Assembly: GCF_029223255.1 (NCBI RefSeq)
Contig: NZ_JARHUC010000001.1
Span: 744,001-808,000 of the forward strand
DNA length: 64,000 nt
From: Albimonas marina
GTDB lineage: Bacteria > Pseudomonadota > Alphaproteobacteria > Rhodobacterales > Rhodobacteraceae
Direction of reading: 5' to 3'
Below are positions 34,527 through 44,565 of this stretch, one piece after another; the first letter of the stretch is position 1; every line of letters begins with the position of its first letter. A model generated the notes under the pieces. That model saw only the letters and a list, made by a program, of their open reading frames with translations, had not been told where the DNA came from and ran no database searches. The translations under genes were made by a program, and so were the position numbers.

Positions 34527-35702
34527 GTGGTCTCCCTTCGCATCGCTGGGCGCGGTCCGCGGGGCGCGGCGCAGGGGCCGGGTCCGTGTGCGGGCGAATG
34601 TCGGTCGGCTGCAACGTAGGCCTCGCAGGGCGATCCCGCAATGCGCCCAAGGCGCCGACTCGCGCGGACGGGATCGGGCGCGCTGCGGGGCGAGGGCGAG
34701 GCGCCGGGCCGTCATGCGCTGCGCTCATTCCCGGTATTCTTTACCAAACGATCAAATCCACCTTCCCTAAGGTTGTGAATGACGCTCGCGTAAACTATCT
34801 CCGCGTCACGAACCGGGCCGGCACCCGCACGCTCCTGACGGCTCCCGCATTTGCGGCTGCGGGGGCGGGCGCGGGTCCGCTTCGTCCTTCCCGTGCGCCC
34901 TTGTCGGTATCACGGACGCGGCCGCGCCTGTCCCTCTCTCCGCGCGGCCCGAAGGCGTGCGTCGCGTCGCTTCTGCGGCGATCCCCAGGGCGTCGCGTGC
35001 GTCGCCGCAGGCCGTCCGTCTTCCCCAGGACGGACGGCCGTTCCGCCCCCGCGAGGGCGATTCGACCGCTGGGGAGAGACCGGTCGCCACGCCCCCCTCG
35101 GTCGGTTTGTTCAAACCTTATTCAGGGTGGAGCGCCTACGGACGCGGGGTCCGGAAGGTTGATACCCATGCAGACATTCGACCTTCGGCAGGTTATGCGT
35201 CGGGCCGTCGCATACCGCCATGCCGTCCCGGTCTGGCGCAGGCGCGAGAAGGTCGTCATAAGCGCCGCCTGACCCGGATCCAGCCTCGCGGCTCGGCGTT
35301 TCGGGTGCGATCGTGAGAACGGTTGCACGGACGAACCGAACGCGAGCGGGATCCGCAGAGATCGCCGCGCCTTCATCCCCAAGGAGGCGCGGCGTGGCCC
35401 AGCCGAACCGGTCCGCCCGGACGGCAGGGTCCGTCGCCCGTCTCCGTTCCCCAACGGAGTCAGGCGGCTCGGCGTCGGCCGGAATTTCACCGGACGGCGC
35501 CGGCCGACAGGTTCCGCGATGCGGGCCTTCGGCGACGCCTGCCGGCGATCTCCTTCTCTCGGAGGTCGTCGGGACCCGAACGCGCTTTCCCCAATGCGCG
35601 CGGACGGGTCGTCGCAGCTTCGGTCCTTCCCCAACTCGGCCGTTGCGCGACCAGGCGCTCGCCGCGGCGCACGCCCGGCCGGGCCGGGGAGATCCCGAAC
35701 GC
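34527..35702. other. 1.2-kb region without a convincing large gene
   Basis: Between moaA and the LOG gene. The part around 34735-34800 is noticeably AT-richer than the surroundings and could hold promoters. Every long open frame here is a GC-skewed artefact with no family features. The only candidate gene is a 34-codon frame at 35168-35272. The rest, to 35702, shows neither repeats nor hairpins that I can defend. Confidence 0.6.
35168..35272 (+). CDS. Possible 34-residue basic peptide
   Basis: [20 protein letters not shown], followed by a basic stretch and VVISAA. GGAAGG lies upstream of the ATG. Arg-rich and Met-initiated, it is slightly reminiscent of DUF1127-type small proteins, but too short to be sure. 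It could be an artefact. Confidence 0.3.
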   Translation: MQTFDLRQVMRRAVAYRHAVPVWRRREKVVISAA

Positions 35703-36593
35703 TCAGCGCCGCTCGTCGGCGGCCTTCGCGGCGGCGGCGCGCTCGTCGGCGGCCTCCGCCTCGGCCTCGGCGACGGGACCCGAGAGAACCTCCCACGCCT
35801 CCTCCGCCGTCTCCACGAAACGGAACAGCTCCAGGTCGGCGTCGGCGATGGTGCCCGAGGCCGCCAGCGCCTCGAAGTCGATGATCGAGCGCCAGAAGCT
35901 TTCGCCGAACAGCAGGATCGGGACCGGCGCCATGCGCTTGGTCTGGATCAGGGTCAGCGCCTCGAACAGCTCGTCCAGCGTGCCGAAGCCGCCCGGGAAC
36001 ACCGCGATCGCCTCCGCGCGCATCAGGAAGTGCATCTTGCGGATGGCGAAGTAGTGGAAGTTGAAGCTCAGCTCCGGGGTCACGTACTCGTTCGGCGCGC
36101 TCTCGTGCGGCAGCACGATCCCGAGCCCGATGGAGCGGCCGCCCGCCTCCTCCGCCCCGCGGTTGCCCGCCTCCATCACGCCCGGGCCGCCGCCGGTCAC
36201 GATCACGTGCCGCCGGCCGCCCGCGGCCATCGAGGCCTCGGTGCAGCGCGCGGCGAAGCGGCGGGCCTCGTCGTAGTATTTCGACAGCTCCCCCAGCAGC
36301 GGCGTGCGGGCGGTCCCGGCGTTCTCCGGGCTGGGGATACGCGCGCCGCCGAAGAAGACCACGGTCGAGTCCACCCCCGCCTCGGTCATCAGCAGCTCGG
36401 CCTTCAGCAGCTCCAGCTGCAGGCGGACCGGGCGCAGGTCCTCGCGCTTGAGGAAGTCGAGGTCGCGGAACGACAGCCGGTAGGCGGGCGAGGCCGACTG
36501 CGGGGTCAGCGGCTGCCGCTCGGCCGAGGCGATGTCCTCCTGCGCGGAGCGGAAGATCGAGTGGCGGTCGTCCTTGGTCGGGGGCGTGGTCAT
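35703..36593 (-). CDS. LOG family protein (lysine decarboxylase-like fold)
   Basis: A 296-residue protein of the LOG/TIGR00730-like Rossmann family: [31 protein letters not shown] and the defining PGGFGTLDE motif, with LFGESFW later. LOG enzymes are phosphoribohydrolases on nucleotide 5'-monophosphates (cytokinin activation in plants); the bacterial substrate is unclear. ATG 36593 is the first in a plausible position. A Glu/Ala-rich tail ends the protein. It diverges from dapD. Confidence 0.92.
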   Translation of the reverse strand: MTTPPTKDDRHSIFRSAQEDIASAERQPLTPQSASPAYRLSFRDLDFLKREDLRPVRLQLELLKAELLMTEAGVDSTVVFFGGARIPSPENAGTARTPLLGELSKYYDEARRFAARCTEASMAAGGRRHVIVTGGGPGVMEAGNRGAEEAGGRSIGLGIVLPHESAPNEYVTPELSFNFHYFAIRKMHFLMRAEAIAVFPGGFGTLDELFEALTLIQTKRMAPVPILLFGESFWRSIIDFEALAASGTIADADLELFRFVETAEEAWEVLSGPVAEAEAEAADERAAAAKAADERR

Positions 36594-36737
36594 CGGGGGA
36601 GGGGGTCTCCGGGGTCTGGGCGGCCCCGCGCGGGGCGGCGGGCCGGCGTCGTGAGGGGCGCGGAGCGATTGCGCCCCGCCGTCCCCGCCTCTATAGCCTG
36701 CGGCCGTGAAAGACGCGACGCCCGGCAGGAGACATCC

Positions 36738-37592
36738 ATGACCGCCCCCGATCTCGCCTCCCTCGAGAAAGCCGTCGAAGCCGCGTGGGACGCGCGCGAC
36801 GGCATCAGCTCCGCCACCAAGGGCGAGACGCGCGACGCCATCGAAAGCGCGCTGAACCTGCTCGACGGCGGGACCGCGCGCGTGGCCGAGAAGGGCGCGG
36901 ACGGGACCTGGGTCGTGAACCAGTGGCTGAAGAAGGCGGTGCTGCTGTCGTTCCGGCTGACCGACATGGCCCCGATCTCGGGCGGCCCCGGCGGTTCGGG
37001 CTGGTGGGACAAGGTCCCCTCCAAGTTCGACGGCTGGGACGCGGCGGAGTGGAAGGCCGCGGGCTTCCGCGCGGTGCCCAACTGCGTCGTGCGCCGCTCG
37101 GCCTACATCGCGCCGGGCGTGGTGCTGATGCCCTCCTTCGTGAACCTCGGCGCCTATGTCGACGAGGGCACGATGGTCGACACCTGGGCGACCGTCGGCT
37201 CCTGCGCGCAGATCGGCAAGGGCGTGCACCTGTCGGGCGGCGTCGGCATCGGCGGCGTGCTGGAGCCGATGCAGGCGGCCCCCACGATCATCGAGGACAA
37301 CTGCTTCATCGGCGCCCGCTCCGAGGTGGTCGAGGGCGTGATCGTGCGCGAGGGCTCGGTGCTGGGCATGGGCGTGTTCCTGGGCCAGTCCACCAAGATC
37401 GTGAACCGCGCCACCGGCGAGGTCACCATGGGCGAGGTGCCGCCGTACTCGGTGGTGGTGGCGGGCTCGATGCCCTCCAAGCCGATGGGCGACGGGTCGC
37501 CGGGGCCGAACCTCTACTGCGCGGTGATCGTGAAGCAGGTCGATGCGGGCACCCGCAAGAAGACCTCTATCAACGAGCTGCTCCGCGACTGA
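36738..37592 (+). CDS. dapD: Tetrahydrodipicolinate N-succinyltransferase
   Basis: DapD succinylates tetrahydrodipicolinate in the lysine/diaminopimelate pathway; the matching desuccinylase DapE is encoded at 40289. It has 284 residues with an N-terminal helical domain and a left-handed beta-helix rich in hexapeptides ([45 protein letters not shown]). AGGAGA precedes ATG 36738. Confidence 0.97.
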   Translation: MTAPDLASLEKAVEAAWDARDGISSATKGETRDAIESALNLLDGGTARVAEKGADGTWVVNQWLKKAVLLSFRLTDMAPISGGPGGSGWWDKVPSKFDGWDAAEWKAAGFRAVPNCVVRRSAYIAPGVVLMPSFVNLGAYVDEGTMVDTWATVGSCAQIGKGVHLSGGVGIGGVLEPMQAAPTIIEDNCFIGARSEVVEGVIVREGSVLGMGVFLGQSTKIVNRATGEVTMGEVPPYSVVVAGSMPSKPMGDGSPGPNLYCAVIVKQVDAGTRKKTSINELLRD

Positions 37593-37682
37593 TCGCCCGG
37601 CGACCGCGGCCGGAAGGGGGGCGCGCCCCCGCCGGCCGGTCGTGCGCGACGGCGCCGTAACGTCATGAACTGAAACTGAATT

Positions 37683-37718
37683 GACCCTGCGACGGAACCG
37701 GCGCAGGGTCGCTTCGTT
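37683..37718 (+). terminator. Terminator-like hairpin after dapD
   Basis: GACCCTGCG (37683-37691) and CGCAGGGTC (37702-37710) form a 9-bp stem with a 10-base loop, followed by GCTTCGTTC. A second GC-only hairpin lies at 37607-37638. Confidence 0.6.
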
Positions 37719-37745
37719 CATATGCGTGAAGCTCGAGGTGTCCCG

Positions 37746-38366
37746 GTGTTCTCCCTCCGCATCCTGTCCGCCGGCCTGGCGCTGGCCCTGACGGCGGCCG
37801 TGCCTGCGTCCGCCCTTTCCGTCGGGCCTTCGACGCTCGATTTCGCCGGCTCGGCCTGCGACGCCCAGACGGTCTGCGCGCGGACCGTGTCCGGCGGGAT
37901 CTACGACGGCGTCGGCGCCGTCTTCGCCGACCCGATCGTCGAGGCCGGCACGAACGACTTCTTCAACGCCGGCGCGGGCCTCCTGCTGGGCAGCGGCGGT
38001 CTGGGGATGAGCTGGACGGTGGTCTTCGACGCCGAGGTCGTCTGGACCGGCGGCACGTTGAGCTACGCGAGCAACAACGTCGGCTTCTCGGTGACCGGGC
38101 CGGGCGTGTCGGAGACGGCGCTGCTCTCCGGCCTGACGGAGGGGCCCTACAGCCTGGGCGCGGGGCTGACCTTCCTCGAGGGCGAGACCTACACCTTCAC
38201 CTCGCCCAACGACAACGTCGGGTCGGTCGGACCCGGCGGCGTCGCCTTCGAGACGTTCGTCTTCGGACCGTCCGGCACGCCCGTTCCGCTGCCGGCGCCG
38301 GTCCTGATGCTGGGCGCGGGGCTGGCCGGCCTCGTCGCGCTCGGCCGCCGGCGCAGGGGCGCCTGA
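37746..38366 (+). CDS. Secreted VPLPA-CTERM sorting protein
   Basis: A 206-residue protein with a signal peptide (to about PASA, residue 24), a beta-rich body, and a C-terminal sorting signal: VPLPAPVLMLGAGLAGLVAL followed by GRRRRGA. This is the VPLPA/PEP-CTERM type that exosortase systems recognise in EPS-producing bacteria. GTG 37746 is chosen: GAGG lies nine bases upstream and it starts right at the signal peptide; ATG 37722 would add eight residues but has no ribosome site. Confidence 0.82.
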   Translation: MFSLRILSAGLALALTAAVPASALSVGPSTLDFAGSACDAQTVCARTVSGGIYDGVGAVFADPIVEAGTNDFFNAGAGLLLGSGGLGMSWTVVFDAEVVWTGGTLSYASNNVGFSVTGPGVSETALLSGLTEGPYSLGAGLTFLEGETYTFTSPNDNVGSVGPGGVAFETFVFGPSGTPVPLPAPVLMLGAGLAGLVALGRRRRGA

Positions 38367-38442
38367 GCCCCGGCGGGGCTCGACTCGCCGCGCCCATCGA
38401 CTATACGGCCGGTCCCAGCGCACCCGAGCGAGGACCGCCGCC

Positions 38443-38790
38443 ATGACCAAGCCGACGAAGGAGGGGGCCGCCAAGGCCCCTCGCCCCCAGCAGGTCTACA
38501 CCCTGCTGGTCGAGGTCGGCCGCGCCGAGGGCGACGGCCTGCCCGAGGACGCCACCGGCGCCGCCCTGATGTGCTACGCCTCGGGCGTCGACGAGCCCGA
38601 GGCGGTGCGCGAGACGGTCGCCGTCCTCAAGACCGCCGACCTCTCCCCCATCGAGGTCACCGGCTGGGGCACCATCGAGGAGCGCGAGGAGCGCGGCGAG
38701 GAGATCGACGAGACCGACCGCGAGCTGATGGCCCGCGCGCTCGCCGAGAACGCCGTGATCGTCGCCCAGGTCCAGCCCTTCTACGACTGA
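38443..38790 (+). CDS. Conserved hypothetical protein
   Basis: A 115-residue acidic protein (RPQQVYTLLVEVGRAEGDGL, GAALMCYASGVDEPEAVRET, GWGTIEEREERGEEIDE). The pattern resembles an uncharacterised family in Rhodobacterales; I cannot name a function. It is the first of three closely spaced genes before the exonuclease. Confidence 0.75.
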   Translation: MTKPTKEGAAKAPRPQQVYTLLVEVGRAEGDGLPEDATGAALMCYASGVDEPEAVRETVAVLKTADLSPIEVTGWGTIEEREERGEEIDETDRELMARALAENAVIVAQVQPFYD

Positions 38791-38874
38791 ACGGGCCGGC
38801 GGCGGCGTCCGGCGCGCCGGCCTCGCGCGCCCCGCCCCCTTGCCCCGCGTCTTTTCCCGCAGGAGGATGCCGAC

Positions 38875-39537
38875 ATGAGCCGCACCGCATCCCTCGCCGT
38901 CCGGGCCGCCGCCGCGCGGGAGGCCTATCTCGCCTTCTTCTCCGCCATGCTCGAGGCCGCCGCCTCCTCCGACGTCGAGGGCGTCTCGGAGTTCGGCGTG
39001 GCCATGGACGGCTCCGACCTTCTCGACGACGTCTACCGCTTCGACCTGGTGCTGAAGGAGCCGGACGGGGAGCTGACCTCGCTCGACTTCGCCATGGAGG
39101 TCCCGCCCGGCCAGGACCCGCCCGCCTTCGTCGAGCGCATCGGCGAGGCGGTGCTTCACGTCTTCCGCCTGCGCTGGGACGACGTGGACCTGCACCACGA
39201 CCTGAGCGAGCCGCCGCAGGACGCGCTGACCGCCTGGTTCCACCGCTGGTTCGACGCGGCCTCGGCCCCCGGCGCCGCCGCCGACCTGGCCGAGGAGACG
39301 GAGCTGCCGTTCCCCGCCGGGCGCCTGCATTCGGCCGAGCTGTCGCCGGGCCGGGTCACCGTCGACTTCGGCACCGCGCCCCCCGAGGCGCTGGTGGAGC
39401 TGGTGACGCTGCTCGAATCCGCCGGCGCCCGCGCCGTGCAGATCGACCTCTCGCGCGAGGACGGGGTCGAGGCGGACGCGGAGGAGGACGAGGATCCCGA
39501 CGACCTCTCCCCCCGCTCCGGGACCCTGCTGCATTGA
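38875..39537 (+). CDS. Hypothetical acidic protein
   Basis: A 220-residue acidic protein with an alpha/beta pattern (EFGVAMDGSDLLDDVYRFDL; VTVDFGTAPPEALVELVTLL) and an Asp/Glu-rich tail. It has no signal peptide or known motif. AGGAGG precedes ATG 38875. Its stop overlaps the TTG start of the exonuclease gene, so the two are coupled. Confidence 0.72.
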   Translation: MSRTASLAVRAAAAREAYLAFFSAMLEAAASSDVEGVSEFGVAMDGSDLLDDVYRFDLVLKEPDGELTSLDFAMEVPPGQDPPAFVERIGEAVLHVFRLRWDDVDLHHDLSEPPQDALTAWFHRWFDAASAPGAAADLAEETELPFPAGRLHSAELSPGRVTVDFGTAPPEALVELVTLLESAGARAVQIDLSREDGVEADAEEDEDPDDLSPRSGTLLH

Positions 39538-40205
39538 GCCTGCGCGACCGGTTCGGCCGCCCGCCCCCCGGCGAGGCGCCCCGACGCCCCGTGCCCGCCG
39601 CGGCCTATCGCTTCGTGGCGCTGGACGTCGAGACCGCCTGCGGCCCCGTCTCCTCGATCTGCCAGATCGGCCTCGCCTGCGTGCGCCATGACGGCGGGAT
39701 CGAGAGCTGGTCGACCTTCGTGGACCCCGGCGCGGGGGTCGCCTTCACCAACACCTGGCTGCACGGCATCGGCCGCGCCCATGTCGCGGGCGCGCCGGCG
39801 TTCCCCGACGCGCTCGACCTGCTGGCGCCGCTGCTGGGCCGCCAGCCGCTGATCCAGCACTCCGGCTTCGACAGCCGCACCGTCGCCGCCGCCTGCGCCC
39901 TGGCGGGGCGGGAGGCGCCGGCGTGGCTCTGGCTCGACAGCGTGCGCATCGCCCGCGCCGCCTGGCCCGAGTTCAAGGGGAACGGCGGCCACGGCCTGGG
40001 CCACCTGAAGAAGGCGCTGGCCCTCGACTTCCTGCACCACGACGCCGAGGAGGACGCCCGCGCCGCCGCCCAGGTGGTGCTGAAAGCCGAAGAACGGCTG
40101 GGCCTGCCCTTCGACGCCATCGCGCCCCCGCCGAAGCCGCCGCGGGCGCCGCGGCGCGCCGCCCGGCCCGCCCGCGCGGACCGCGGGCCGGCCGTGCTCG
40201 ACTGA
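39534..40205 (+). CDS. 3'-5' exonuclease, DnaQ/DEDD family
   Basis: A 223-residue exonuclease-fold protein. The DEDD residues appear in order: FVALDVETA (Asp-x-Glu), the Asp of HSGFDSRT, and [12 protein letters not shown] (the HxAxxD end motif). It resembles the polymerase III epsilon-like exonucleases of unknown process. The first start in frame is TTG 39534, overlapping the stop of the preceding gene as TTGA; an internal GTG is possible. The C-terminal 30 residues are a basic Pro/Ala-rich tail. Confidence 0.83.
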   Translation: MSLRDRFGRPPPGEAPRRPVPAAAYRFVALDVETACGPVSSICQIGLACVRHDGGIESWSTFVDPGAGVAFTNTWLHGIGRAHVAGAPAFPDALDLLAPLLGRQPLIQHSGFDSRTVAAACALAGREAPAWLWLDSVRIARAAWPEFKGNGGHGLGHLKKALALDFLHHDAEEDARAAAQVVLKAEERLGLPFDAIAPPPKPPRAPRRAARPARADRGPAVLD

Positions 40206-40288
40206 GGCCGCGCGCCGGCCGCCCGCCCTTGCCAACTTCGTCCGCCTGCGCTCCCCTGCCGGACGACCGCCCCCAGGAGCCCCTGCGC

Positions 40289-41428
40289 ATGTCCGATCCC
40301 GTCGATCCCGTCGCCCTGACCTCCGCCCTGGTCAAATGCCCCTCGGTGACGCCCGAGGAGGGCGGCGCCCTGGTGCTGCTGGAGGAGCTGCTCTCCGGGG
40401 CCGGCTTCCGCTGCACCCGGATCGACCGCAACGGCACCCCCAACCTCTACGCCCGCTTCGGCGAGCAGGGGCCGTGCCTGGGCTTCAACGGCCATACCGA
40501 CGTGGTCCCCACCGGCGACCCCGCCCGCTGGACCCGGCCGCCCTTCTCGGGTGAGATCGCGGACGGCATGGTCTGGGGCCGGGGCGCCTGCGACATGAAA
40601 TCGGGCGTCGCGGCCTTCGCCGCCGCGGCGGTGGACGCCGCGCGGCAGGGCGTGCGCGGCTCCCTCGCCCTGATGATCACCGGGGACGAGGAGGGCCCCT
40701 CCACCGACGGCACCACCGCGATCCTGGAGTGGATGGAGCGCGAAGGCGAAAAGGTCGACCATTGCCTCGTCGGCGAGCCCACCAGCCGCGAGAGCTTCGG
40801 CGACATGGTCAAGATCGGCCGGCGCGGGGCGATCACCGCCACGATCACCGCGACCGGCCGCCAGGGCCACAGCGCCTATCCCCACAAGGCGCTGAACCCG
40901 CTGCCCCCGCTCGCCGCGCTGGCCGCGAAGCTGGCCGCGCACGAGCTCGACCAGGGCTCGGAGCACTTCCAGCCCTCCACCCTGGCGCTCGTGGCGATCG
41001 AGACGGGCAACCCCGCCGCCAACGTGATCCCCGGCGAGGCCAAGGCGGTGGTCAACATCCGCTTCAACGACCTGCACACCGGCGCCTCGCTGAAGGCCTG
41101 GCTGGAGGCGGAGGCGGCCGAGGCCCAAGCCGCCTCGGGCGTGACCTTCCAGGTCGCCACGCGCCTGACGGGCGAAAGCTTCCTGACCCCGCCGGGCGTG
41201 CTTTCGGACCTGATCTCGAGCGCGATCCGGGCCGAGACCGGCGCCACGCCGGAGCTCTCGACCTCCGGCGGCACCTCGGACGCGCGCTTCGTGAAGGACC
41301 ATTGCCCGGTGGCCGAGTTCGGGCTGACCGGGCTGACCATGCACCAGACCGACGAATGCGCCCCGGTCGCGGAGATCGAGAAGCTGAAGGCGGTCTACGC
41401 CCGCATCATCCGCGATTACTTCGCCTGA
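40289..41428 (+). CDS. dapE: Succinyl-diaminopimelate desuccinylase
   Basis: DapE removes succinate from N-succinyl-LL-DAP, completing the pathway branch started by DapD. It has 379 residues in the M20 metallopeptidase fold: GHTDVVP (His69, Asp71), GACDMKSG (Asp102), GDEEGP (Glu134/Glu135 region) and [11 protein letters not shown] near the end. AGGAG precedes ATG 40289. Confidence 0.97.
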   Translation: MSDPVDPVALTSALVKCPSVTPEEGGALVLLEELLSGAGFRCTRIDRNGTPNLYARFGEQGPCLGFNGHTDVVPTGDPARWTRPPFSGEIADGMVWGRGACDMKSGVAAFAAAAVDAARQGVRGSLALMITGDEEGPSTDGTTAILEWMEREGEKVDHCLVGEPTSRESFGDMVKIGRRGAITATITATGRQGHSAYPHKALNPLPPLAALAAKLAAHELDQGSEHFQPSTLALVAIETGNPAANVIPGEAKAVVNIRFNDLHTGASLKAWLEAEAAEAQAASGVTFQVATRLTGESFLTPPGVLSDLISSAIRAETGATPELSTSGGTSDARFVKDHCPVAEFGLTGLTMHQTDECAPVAEIEKLKAVYARIIRDYFA

Positions 41429-41678
41429 TCGCCCCCCGGGCGGCCGGGCGCGCCGGCCGCCGTCCCGCGCCCGTCGCCGCCGGCGCCCCGCCCGCCGCGC
41501 CGCGCGGGCGGAGCGTTCCGGCGCGCGCGACGGCCGACGCGCGGCTTCCCTGCGGGGTCGGGCGGGCTGCATGGCGCCGTCGCGCGGCCCGTCCAGTCGG
41601 ACGACTTCACGATTCGTTTCCTCAGAAACCGACGGGGCGGTGAACCCGAACGGCGCGGCATTCGTATCTTTGCAGGAC

Positions 41679-43121
41679 ATGACAGACGCGCCCGACATCC
41701 CCCCCGCCCTGCTGTGGCTCCGCCGCGACCTGCGGCTGGCCGACAACCCGGCGCTTCATGCCGCCCTCGAACGCGGCGGGCCGGTGATCCCGGTCTGGAT
41801 CCTCGACCCCGTGGCCGAGGCGACCGGCTCGGCCCATCGCTGGCGGCTCGAGGGGTCGCTGCGCGCCCTCGCCGCCGATCTCGAGGCGCTGGGCGCGCGT
41901 CTGATCCTCCGCCGGGGCGAGGCGCTGACGGTTCTGAGGGAGTTGGTCGAAGCGACCGGCGCGAAGGCCGTCCTGTGGAACCGCCTCTACGACGCCGAGG
42001 CGCGGGAGCGGGACGCGGCCGTCAAGTCCGCCCTCAAGGACGACGGGCTCGCGGTCGAGAGCTTCAACGGCGCCCTCCTGCACGAGCCCTGGACGGTCGA
42101 GACCGGGCAGGGCGGGCCCTACAAGGTCTACACCCCCTACTGGCGCGCGGTGCACGAGCGGGTGGTGCACGAGCCGATCGGGGCCCCGTCCCGCTGGCCC
42201 TCGCCCGACCGCTGGCCGGACTCCGACGCCCTCTCCGACTGGGCGATGGCCGCCGACATGCGCAGCGGCGCCCCGGTGCTGGCCGCGCGGGTGGAGATCG
42301 GCGAGCGCGCCGCGCAGCAGCGCCTCGCCGCCTTCCTGGAGGAGGACCTGCGCGCCTACGCCGAGGAGCGCGACCGCCCGGACCGCGAAAGCACCTCGGG
42401 CCTCTCGCAGCACCTGGCGGTGGGCGAGATCTCGCCCCGCCAGATCTGGTCCGCCACCCAGCCGCGCCGGCAGGGCGCGGTGGCCAGGCCCGCCGAGAAG
42501 TTCCTGCAGGAACTGGTGTGGCGGGAGTTCGCCTACCACCTGATGTACCACACGCCCGAGCTGACGGCCGCCAACTGGCGGCCCGAATGGAACGACTTCC
42601 CCTGGCGAAAGGACTGCAAGGACGCCGAGGCCTGGCGGCGCGGGCGCACCGGGATCGAGGCGGTGGACGCCGCGATGCGCGAGCTGTTCGTCACCGGGCG
42701 GATGCACAACCGCTTCCGCATGATCGCGGCGAGCTACCTGACCAAGCACCTGCTGGTGGACTGGCGGGTGGGCGAGGCCTGGTTCCGCGACACGCTGGTG
42801 GACTGGGACCCGGCCTCGAACGCGCTGGGCTGGCAGTGGGTCGCGGGCTCCGGCCCCGACGCCGCGCCCTACTTCCGGGTGTTCAACCCCGAGACGCAGG
42901 CCGAGAAGTTCGACCCTGACGCCCGCTATCGCGACCGCTACCTGGCGGAGGGGCGCAAGACCCCGCACGAGGATGCGCTGGCCTTCTTCGAGGCCGCGCC
43001 GCGGTCGTGGGGCCTTTCGCCCGACGATCCCTATCCGAAGCCCATCGTCGGCCTGAAGGAAGGCCGACAGAAAGCTCTGGACGCCTATCAGGACTGGAAG
43101 AGCCGGCGCGACGCGGCCTGA
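41679..43121 (+). CDS. phrB: Deoxyribodipyrimidine photolyase (class I cryptochrome/photolyase family)
   Basis: A 480-residue flavoprotein that repairs UV-made cyclobutane dimers with blue light. The N-terminal alpha/beta domain starts LLWLRRDLRLADNPALHAAL; the C-terminal FAD domain has TSGLSQHLAVGEISPRQIW, FLQELVWREFAYHLMYH, RMHNRFRMIAASYLTKHLL and the signature NALGWQWVAGSGPDAAPYFR. The start at ATG 41679 has GCAGG upstream. It lies upstream of the FAD oxidoreductase/DUF1365/cfa cluster; in Rhodobacter the same groups of genes respond to singlet oxygen through RpoE. Confidence 0.97.
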   Translation: MTDAPDIPPALLWLRRDLRLADNPALHAALERGGPVIPVWILDPVAEATGSAHRWRLEGSLRALAADLEALGARLILRRGEALTVLRELVEATGAKAVLWNRLYDAEARERDAAVKSALKDDGLAVESFNGALLHEPWTVETGQGGPYKVYTPYWRAVHERVVHEPIGAPSRWPSPDRWPDSDALSDWAMAADMRSGAPVLAARVEIGERAAQQRLAAFLEEDLRAYAEERDRPDRESTSGLSQHLAVGEISPRQIWSATQPRRQGAVARPAEKFLQELVWREFAYHLMYHTPELTAANWRPEWNDFPWRKDCKDAEAWRRGRTGIEAVDAAMRELFVTGRMHNRFRMIAASYLTKHLLVDWRVGEAWFRDTLVDWDPASNALGWQWVAGSGPDAAPYFRVFNPETQAEKFDPDARYRDRYLAEGRKTPHEDALAFFEAAPRSWGLSPDDPYPKPIVGLKEGRQKALDAYQDWKSRRDAA

Positions 43122-43142
43122 GCGTCGCCCGGCTGCAAGGAC

Positions 43143-43222
43143 GACCGGCCCCGGGCCGTCGAGAAGATGCAGACCGGCCCCGGGCCGGCGAGACCCCAAC
43201 AGGCCGGTTCCGGCCGGCAAGA
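43143..43222. repeat. Three imperfect 29-30-bp repeats in the leader of the FAD-oxidoreductase gene
   Basis: GACCGGCCCCGGGCCG occurs at 43143-43158 and again at 43172-43187, each followed by a GAGA; a third, more diverged unit (GGCCGGTTCCGGCCGG, about 43202-43217) follows with GCAAGA. Each unit can form a hairpin. They lie between the phrB stop and the next start codon. Confidence 0.75.
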
Positions 43223-43233
43223 CGGAGAAACGA

Positions 43234-44565
43234 ATGAAGATCGCGGTCATCGGCGCCGGCATCTCGGGCCTGGGCGCGGCGCTCGCCCTTTCGGAGCGCC
43301 ACGACGTCCACCTGTTCGAGAAGGATGCGCGCTTCGGCGGCCACGCCAACACGGTCGAGGTCCCGGGCGAGCGGTTCGGCCTGCCGGGCCCCATCGCCGT
43401 GGACACCGGCTTCATCGTCTACAACCGGCGCAACTATCCCAACCTGACGGCCCTGTTCGAGCATCTGGACGTGCCGACCAAGTGGTCGGACATGAGCTTC
43501 GGCTTCTCCCTGAAGGGGGGCGCCTACGAATACGCCTGCGACGACCTCGCCCGGCTGTTCGCCCAGCCGCTGAACTGCGCCAACCCCCGCCACATCCGCA
43601 TGCTGCTGGAGATCCTGCGCTTCAACCGCTCGGCGGCCGAGGAGCTGGAGAGCGGCGACCTCGAGGGGCTGTCGCTGGGCGACTGGCTGACGCTGCGGGG
43701 CTATTCGGCCGCCTTCCGCGACCGCTTCGTGACCCCGATGGGCGGCGCGATCTGGTCGACCTCGACGGCGAAGATGCTGGAATTCCCCGCCTCCAGCTTC
43801 GTGGCCTTCTTCCGCAACCACGACCTGATGACCGGCCTCGACCCCGCGCAGCGCTGGCGCACGGTGGACGGCGGCTCGCGCGAGTACGTGCGCCGGCTGG
43901 TGCAGGCGCTGGGGCCGCGGGCGACGCTGGGCGTCGGGGCGCAGGCGGTGACGCGGGGCCCCGACGGAGTGCGCATCCGCTTCTCCGACGGCTCCGAGGG
44001 GCGGTTCGACCAGGCGATCCTCGCGACCCACGCCGACCTCTCCCTGCGCCTGATGCAGGACGCGGATGGGCGGGAGCGGGCGCTGCTGGGCGCGATCCGC
44101 TATTCGGACAACCGCGCCGTCCTGCACTCCGACCCGCGCCTGATGCCGCGGCGGCGCAAGGTGTGGTCGTCTTGGAACTTCCTCAGCCAGGGGGCGGAGG
44201 CGGACGCGCGGCGGCCGGCCGAGGTCTCCTACTGGATGAACCGGCTGCAGGGGCTGCCGGCGCAGGCGCCGCTGTTCGTCTCGCTGAACCCGGCGGTGGA
44301 GCCGGACCCCGAGACGGTGCATGGCGAGTTCTCCTACGCCCATCCGCTGTTCGACGGCCCCGCCTTCGAGGCGCAGTCGGAGATGGACGCGATCCAGGGG
44401 CGCGGCGGCATCTGGCACGCGGGGGCCTGGCTGGGCTGGGGCTTCCACGAGGACGGGCTGCGCAGCGGGTTGCGCGCCGCCGCGGCGCTGGGCGGGCGGC
44501 CGGAGTGGGCGCGCGAGGTCGGCGCCCCGATCCCCGGCCAGTTCGCCGCCACGGCAGCGGAATGA
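43234..44565 (+). CDS. FAD-dependent amine-oxidase-like oxidoreductase (cfa/ufa cluster)
   Basis: A 443-residue flavoprotein: the dinucleotide motif AVIGAGISGLGAALALSERH (about 4-23), FGGHANTVEV, and TGFIVYNRRNYPNLTALFEH. This is the amine-oxidase family member that regularly precedes DUF1365 and cfa genes. In Rhodobacter sphaeroides a homologous cluster (UfaD/UfaO with the UfaM methylase) makes methyl-furan fatty acids; which enzyme this one equals I cannot fix from sequence. It overlaps DUF1365 by ATGA. Confidence 0.87.
   Translation: MKIAVIGAGISGLGAALALSERHDVHLFEKDARFGGHANTVEVPGERFGLPGPIAVDTGFIVYNRRNYPNLTALFEHLDVPTKWSDMSFGFSLKGGAYEYACDDLARLFAQPLNCANPRHIRMLLEILRFNRSAAEELESGDLEGLSLGDWLTLRGYSAAFRDRFVTPMGGAIWSTSTAKMLEFPASSFVAFFRNHDLMTGLDPAQRWRTVDGGSREYVRRLVQALGPRATLGVGAQAVTRGPDGVRIRFSDGSEGRFDQAILATHADLSLRLMQDADGRERALLGAIRYSDNRAVLHSDPRLMPRRRKVWSSWNFLSQGAEADARRPAEVSYWMNRLQGLPAQAPLFVSLNPAVEPDPETVHGEFSYAHPLFDGPAFEAQSEMDAIQGRGGIWHAGAWLGWGFHEDGLRSGLRAAAALGGRPEWAREVGAPIPGQFAATAAE

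Noticed and set aside
35703-38474. A 923-codon minus-strand frame reaching across dapD
   Set aside because: Only the part from 36593 downward is a real gene (LOG family); the remainder is the shadow of dapD and the VPLPA protein.
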